Shown here piece after piece: positions 59,755-64,000 of a stretch of 64,000 nt of DNA. The DNA comes from Hwanghaeella sp964350445 (GTDB lineage Bacteria > Pseudomonadota > Alphaproteobacteria > UBA8366 > Aestuariispiraceae). The translations under genes and the position numbers were made by a program. The stretch is from NCBI GenBank assembly GCA_964350445.1, contig CAYGKA010000019.1, forward strand, positions 1 through 64,000, in the 5' to 3' direction. Below the pieces are notes generated by a model. That model made no database searches and was not told the DNA's origin. It was given only the letters and a program-made list of their open reading frames with translations. How positions within the stretch are numbered: the first letter of the stretch is position 1; every line of letters starts with the position of its first letter.

Positions 59755-61013
59755 CGATGGCATCTGTCGGAATTCTGCCGAACGGCATACGGGTTGTTAC
59801 CGATACGGTCGACTCGGTAGAAACCGTGTCGATCGGCGTGTGGGTGGGAACCGGGACGCGGTCGGAAACGCCCGCAAACAACGGCGCGGCGCATTTCCTC
59901 GAACATATGGCTTTTAAAGGCACGGCGCGCCGGACCGCGTCGCAGATCGCCGAGGAGATCGAGGCCGTCGGCGGCCATATGAACGCTTATACGAGCCGTG
60001 AGAGTACGGCCTATTACGTGAAACTCTTGAAGGACGATGCCGGTCTGGCCGTCGATGTCCTTTCGGATATTCTGCAATACCCCAGTTTCGCGCCGGATGA
60101 GATGGAGCGGGAACGATCCGTCATCTTGCAGGAAATCGGCCAGGCCCATGATACGCCGGACGATATCATCTATGACCATTTCCAGGAGACGGCGTATCGC
60201 GGCCAGGCCATGGGCTACCCGACATTGGGCAGCCCGGAAACGGTGAACGCCATGACGCGCGGTCAGCTTACCGACTTCATGGCCAGCGGCTATTACGGCG
60301 GAAACATGGTTCTGGTCGGGGCGGGCAAGATCACGCATGCGGAAATGATGAAACTCGCCGGCGAATACTTCGGCTCGGTCCCGGCTGGAGAGCCGACTGT
60401 CCGGGCGGCGTCCAATTATACCGGTGGTGTTTTCGTGGAAGAGCGCCCGTCGGAACAGGTTCATCTGCTGATGGGGTTCCCCGGAGTCGGCATCGCGGAT
60501 GATCAGCACTACGCCGCTTCCGTCCTGTCGACCTTGTTTGGCGGGGGCATGTCCTCGCGCTTATTCCAGGAGGTGAGGGAAAAACGCGGGCTGGTCTATT
60601 CCGTCTATTCCTTTTCGTCCGTCTACTCCGATGGCGGCCTTTTCGGGATCTACGCCGGAACCGGGGAGAAGGAGACGGCCGACCTGATTCCTGTCATCTG
60701 CGAGGAAATCCGCAGGCTGCCAGGGACGATTTCCGAAGAGGAACTGAAGCGGGCGAAGGCGCAGATCAAGTCCAGCACCGTGATGGCCCTGGAAAGCACG
60801 GCGGCACGGGCGGAGCAATTGGGCAATCAGATGCTTCTCGTCGGTCGGCCCGTAACGATGGAGGAGCAGCTCACCCGGATAGACGCTTTGACGGTAGCCG
60901 ATCTTGCGGAACTGGCGCAGAAGATATTTTCGGGGCCCCTGACCATGGCTGCGATCGGCCCGGTCGGGCATCTCGAATCCTATGACGGGGTTCTCGGGCG
61001 GCTCGCCGCCTGA
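59751..61013 (+). CDS. M16 family zinc peptidase (mitochondrial-processing-peptidase-like)
   Basis: 420 residues. Inverted zinc motif HFLEH in NGAAHFLEHMAFKGT near 47-51, third ligand Glu in SREST...E, and two M16 halves. Similar to the alphaproteobacterial relatives of the mitochondrial processing peptidase beta subunit. It can start at ATG 59751, overlapping thrC, or 59757. Gene order thrC-M16-GNAT is common in this class. Confidence 0.94.
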   Translation: MTMASVGILPNGIRVVTDTVDSVETVSIGVWVGTGTRSETPANNGAAHFLEHMAFKGTARRTASQIAEEIEAVGGHMNAYTSRESTAYYVKLLKDDAGLAVDVLSDILQYPSFAPDEMERERSVILQEIGQAHDTPDDIIYDHFQETAYRGQAMGYPTLGSPETVNAMTRGQLTDFMASGYYGGNMVLVGAGKITHAEMMKLAGEYFGSVPAGEPTVRAASNYTGGVFVEERPSEQVHLLMGFPGVGIADDQHYAASVLSTLFGGGMSSRLFQEVREKRGLVYSVYSFSSVYSDGGLFGIYAGTGEKETADLIPVICEEIRRLPGTISEEELKRAKAQIKSSTVMALESTAARAEQLGNQMLLVGRPVTMEEQLTRIDALTVADLAELAQKIFSGPLTMAAIGPVGHLESYDGVLGRLAA

Positions 61014-61020
61014 AGGCGCC

Positions 61021-61620
61021 ATGTTCAATCTCTTTCGGCCAAAATTCCCTGCTTTGAAGCTGACGGGCCCGCGGGTTTATATCCGCCCTCCCGCCGCGGG
61101 CGATCAGCGCGCGTGGCTGGAACTGCGGCGGACCAGCCAAGCCTTCCTCGAACCGTTCGAACCCGCTTGGCCGAAGGACGCGCTGACACCCGCCGCCTAT
61201 CGCCGGCGGATGCGCCGGGCCCACGCCGATTGGCAGGCGAATGTTGGCTATGCCTTCTTCATCTTCTCACGGCAGGACGATTCGCTTTTGGGCGGTATAA
61301 CCGTCACCAACGTCCGGCGTGGCGTCATCCAAGCAGGGAATATCGGCTATTGGATCGGTGAACCGCATAAGCGGTGCGGGTATATGTTTGAAGCCGTCCA
61401 GTTGTGCATCGATTTTTGCTTCCGCAATCTGGACCTTCACCGGGTCGAAGCCGCCTGCCTCGTGGACAATATCCCAAGCCGGCAATTGCTCGAGAAAAGC
61501 GGCTTCAAGGGTGAAGGGCGCGCACGTCAGTATCTTTGCATCGCGGGTAAATGGCAGGATCACGATACTTTCGCGATTCTTCGGCAGGATGCCCGTCCGA
61601 TCCTGCCGCGTCAGTCCTAG
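61021..61620 (+). CDS. GNAT acetyltransferase (RimJ/RimL family)
   Basis: 199 residues from ATG 61021. GNAT fold with LLGGITVTNVRRGVIQAGNIGYWIG and acetyl-CoA loop KRCGYMFEAVQLCIDFCF, then DNIPSRQLLEKSGFKGEG. Closest to N-terminal acetyltransferases of ribosomal proteins. Seven bases after the M16 stop, co-transcribed. Confidence 0.9.
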   Translation: MFNLFRPKFPALKLTGPRVYIRPPAAGDQRAWLELRRTSQAFLEPFEPAWPKDALTPAAYRRRMRRAHADWQANVGYAFFIFSRQDDSLLGGITVTNVRRGVIQAGNIGYWIGEPHKRCGYMFEAVQLCIDFCFRNLDLHRVEAACLVDNIPSRQLLEKSGFKGEGRARQYLCIAGKWQDHDTFAILRQDARPILPRQS

Positions 61621-61640
61621 CGGCTATTGGGAAGCACCGG

Positions 61641-62216
61641 TCAGGCGTGGCCGGCATCACCGGACAGCAAGCTCAAATCGATCCCCAGTTTGGCGATTGA
61701 TCGTTCCCATTTCGTGTCCAGAAGGTCGTCGAAGACCAGTTCTTCATCCGCCGGAACGTTGAGCCAGGCGTTCTGATGGATTTCATCGTCCAATTGCCCC
61801 GGGCCCCAGCCTGCATAGCCAAGCGCCAGCATACTTTCCCGCGGACCGTTGCCTTCTGCGATGTCGCGCAGAATATCGACCGTGGCGGTCAGTCCGACAC
61901 CGTTTTCCATCATCACCGTGCCTTCACCGGCATAGTCCGAAGAATGCAGCACGAAACCGCGGCCGGTTTCCACCGGACCGCCGAAATGGATCCGAAGGTC
62001 GTCATCGGACCGGTTCGTAGAGATGTTCAATTGTTCCAGCAATTCCCCGAAAGTCAGCGAGTCCATGAGTTTGTTCAGGACCAGGCCCATCGCGCCGTCT
62101 TCGTTGTGGATGCACATATAAATGACGCTGCGCTCGAACCTGGGATCGGTCATGGACGGCATCGCAACCAGCAGCTGGCCGCTAAGGTATCCGGAAAAAT
62201 TACGTTCTCGAAGCAT
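61641..62216 (-). CDS. YqgE/AlgH family protein
   Basis: 191 residues. Family signature FSGYLSGQLLVAMPSMTDPRFERSVIYMCIHNEDGAMGLVLNK at the start, then HFGGPVETGRGFVLHSSDY and ALGYAGWGPGQLDDEI. Conserved, soluble, function not settled. Convergent with the GNAT gene, 20 bases between stops. Confidence 0.94.
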   Translation of the reverse strand: MLRERNFSGYLSGQLLVAMPSMTDPRFERSVIYMCIHNEDGAMGLVLNKLMDSLTFGELLEQLNISTNRSDDDLRIHFGGPVETGRGFVLHSSDYAGEGTVMMENGVGLTATVDILRDIAEGNGPRESMLALGYAGWGPGQLDDEIHQNAWLNVPADEELVFDDLLDTKWERSIAKLGIDLSLLSGDAGHA

Positions 62217-62511
62217 AGGGCAAAGGGTCCAAAAAGCGCTAATCCGAAGAGTGTATCAGTATCTTCTCCTTAGATGCCAGCGCGGGTTCCCCCTTTCCTT
62301 GGGCGGGTGCCGAAGCCGGGGCGACATCATCCCGCCACCATCCCTGGCTACGGCAGGCACAAACATGTGACGGCGGGGGATGCGGTTTTGGGCCGCATCC
62401 GCTGTTAAAATCCGGCAAAATGGCTATGTAATACGGGCCGTGACCGTCAGGGCGGTCGGGTCGTGCATGTATTGTCGGCAATCCTTCGGGGGCGCTGACC
62501 GGTTGGGAAAG
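62217..62511. other. Divergent intergenic region
   Basis: About 295 bases between yqgE and the DsbD-like gene. A hairpin with arms GGATGCGG (62378-62385) and CCGCATCC (62393-62400) is present, without a T-tail. No gene seen. Confidence 0.55.
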
Positions 62512-64000
62512 ATGACGCAGATTTCGTTCCAGGCAAAACGCGGTTGCATCGCCCTTTTGGCGCTCTTTGCCCTGATCGCCAGCGTGACTGCGGGCGGCAA
62601 GGGCTATGCGATGACGGGCGCCTGGGTGGATACGGATCATTCCTCCGTCCGTCTGCTTTCGGCCGTTACCGGCACGGGCGACGATGGAACGGTCACGTTG
62701 GGCCTGGAATTCCAAATGAAGGAGGGCTGGAAGATCTACTGGCGCTCGCCAGGCGATGCGGGATTCCCGCCGAAACCGGATTGGACCGGGTCGAAGAACG
62801 TCGCGTCGGTCGATATGGAATGGCCGGCCCCGCATCGGTTCGAAATTTTCGGCCTACAAACCTACGGCTATTCCCACGAAGTGATTTTTCCGTTGACGTT
62901 GCATGCAGAGAGCCCCGGACAAGCAATCACCTTGGCCGGCAAGGTGGACTACCTCGTCTGCAGCGATATCTGCATCCCCGGCGAAGCGTCGGTCTCAATC
63001 GATATCCCAACAGGGCCGGCCAACCCATCGCCGAAAGTTCATGCGATCGGCAAATACGCCTCTCTCGTCCCCGGCGCGCCTGAGGCAGCCGGACTGACGG
63101 TGCGGCAGGCTTTGGTCTCCGGCACACCGGAAGATCTTCTGCTGCAGGTCGATATTTCCGGAACGGACGCGCTGACGAATCCGGACCTTTTCGTTGAGGG
63201 GCCGGTCGGTGTGTTTTTCGGCAAGCCCGAGCTCGCGCTGTCCGATGGCGGGAAACTTGCCCGGTTGAGTTTGAAAGGTGGCGGTGCTTCACCTGATGCC
63301 CTCACGGGGCAGGGGCTGACCCTGACGGTGGTCGACGGCCCGCGCGCGGCGGAGGTGACACTGACCCCGTCCCAAGGGGCGGTTTCGTCGCTCGACAGCG
63401 CGGTGTCGCTAGCGGCGCTGTTGCCAATTCTGCTGCTCGCGCTGATCGGTGGCTTGATCCTGAACCTGATGCCTTGCGTCCTGCCGGTCCTGTCCATCAA
63501 GCTGCTGTCGGTCGCCAGCCATGGCGGCGGACGGAAGCAGGATGTTCGCCGGGGCTTCGTCGCGGCCTCGCTCGGCATTCTGACGATGTTTCTGCTCTTG
63601 GCAGGGGTGCTCATCGGGCTGAAATCAGCCGGCGAGACGATCGGCTGGGGCATTCAGTTCCAGCAACCGGTCTTTCTCGCCTTCATGATCGTCATTCTCA
63701 CGCTCTTCGCGGCGAATATGTGGGGCCTGTTCGAATTCACGCTGCCGCGGTTCGTGGCTGACGCGGGCTATTCCGCCGGGGAACATAAGGGTGTCCTCGG
63801 CCATTTCCTGACCGGGGCTTTCGCCGCGTTGCTGGCGACCCCGTGTTCCGCCCCGTTTCTCGGCACCGCCGTCGGCTTCGCCTTGAGCCGGGGCAGCCTG
63901 GAGATTTTGGCGGTCTTCGCGGCACTCGGTATCGGTCTTTCCGGCCCCTACCTCGTGGTCGCGGCGTTCCCCGGATTGGCGACGTCGCTGCCGCGCCCCG
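62512..64000 (+). CDS. DsbD/ScsB-type protein-disulfide reductase, 3' end missing
   Basis: At least 496 residues, open to the window end. Signal peptide about 1-33 (CIALLALFALIASVTAGGKGYA). A periplasmic domain with an exposed Cys pair VCSDICIPG near 149-155 is of the ScsB/DsbD-like alpha type. Then the membrane domain begins at about 300, with the reactive Cys pair in LMPCVLPVLS (near 323) and TPCSAPFLG (near 450). Carries electrons across the inner membrane from cytosolic thioredoxin. The gamma thioredoxin-like domain, if any, is outside. ATG 62512 has GGGAAAG directly before it. Confidence 0.92.
   Translation, partial: MTQISFQAKRGCIALLALFALIASVTAGGKGYAMTGAWVDTDHSSVRLLSAVTGTGDDGTVTLGLEFQMKEGWKIYWRSPGDAGFPPKPDWTGSKNVASVDMEWPAPHRFEIFGLQTYGYSHEVIFPLTLHAESPGQAITLAGKVDYLVCSDICIPGEASVSIDIPTGPANPSPKVHAIGKYASLVPGAPEAAGLTVRQALVSGTPEDLLLQVDISGTDALTNPDLFVEGPVGVFFGKPELALSDGGKLARLSLKGGGASPDALTGQGLTLTVVDGPRAAEVTLTPSQGAVSSLDSAVSLAALLPILLLALIGGLILNLMPCVLPVLSIKLLSVASHGGGRKQDVRRGFVAASLGILTMFLLLAGVLIGLKSAGETIGWGIQFQQPVFLAFMIVILTLFAANMWGLFEFTLPRFVADAGYSAGEHKGVLGHFLTGAFAALLATPCSAPFLGTAVGFALSRGSLEILAVFAALGIGLSGPYLVVAAFPGLATSLPRP

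Overview
The window reads as ordinary chromosome of a GC-rich alphaproteobacterium, most like a Rhodospirillales-type heterotroph. The reasons are the gene content and order: mreBCD-mrdAB; hflKC-DUF2065-degP; the coxB-coxA-ctaB-coxF-ctaG-coxC-DUF983-SURF1 block leading to thrC, an M16 peptidase and a GNAT; a DUF4170 protein; an alphaproteobacterial-type glutamate-cysteine ligase; and ubiquinone genes. Genes are tightly packed with frequent 1-4 base stop/start overlaps. I see no insertion sequence, integrase, prophage module, CRISPR array or rRNA. One tRNA is cut by the left edge and a DsbD/ScsB-type gene is cut by the right edge.

Layout. 1-5.8 kb (minus): tRNA-Lys, then the rod-shape operon read mreB to mreC, mreD, mrdA (PBP2), mrdB (RodA). 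5.8-6.4 kb is an AT-rich non-coding stretch. 6.4-11.6 kb (minus): ilvB-ilvN-ilvC with its own terminator, preceded by miaA and a ytoQ-like gene. 11.8-13.5 kb (plus): serB and an alpha/beta hydrolase, ended by a strong bidirectional terminator. 13.6-17.8 kb (minus): hflK-hflC-DUF2065-degP, a membrane and envelope proteolysis set. 18.0-31.2 kb (mostly plus): an Mrp/ApbC Fe-S carrier, a tandem CAP-domain secreted protein, an aldolase/desaturase/TIM-barrel cassette, a GST, a PAS plus degenerate GGDEF protein, pepN, an FAD disulfide oxidoreductase, a beta-hydroxyacid dehydrogenase and a cytochrome c.

31.2-34.2 kb is the most interesting stretch. leuA (minus) is preceded by a previously unlabelled leucine-rich, probably leaderless leader peptide (leuL) and a multi-hairpin RNA closed by a 10-bp stem, which looks like a leucine-sensing attenuator. 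Immediately beyond it an 81-residue orphan protein and an XRE-type regulator are divergently transcribed across three evenly spaced palindromic operators. 34.2-42.5 kb (mostly minus) holds msrA, an MFS transporter, ubiD, a DUF4170 duplication, a nitroreductase-marR pair with twin palindromic operators, a lysine-methyltransferase-like gene and ubiA. 42.6-46.5 kb: rsmE, gshA, ppk2 and an SDR. 46.5-50 kb: tldD with an overlapping lipoprotein gene, and a divergent DUF3422 gene. 50.2-61.6 kb (plus) is the cytochrome c oxidase assembly cluster running into an M32 carboxypeptidase, thrC, an M16 peptidase and a GNAT. The window ends with yqgE (minus) and the start of a DsbD-family reductase.

Functionally the window covers cell-wall elongation, branched-chain amino acid synthesis (ilv and leu, each with a TTGACC-type promoter candidate), aerobic respiration, redox repair (msrA, gshA, GST, DsbD-like) and ubiquinone synthesis. 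The least explained material is regulatory DNA: the leuL leader, the three-operator XRE region, the MarR palindromes, the AT-rich island upstream of mreB, and a 29-bp palindrome inside the DUF983 gene.
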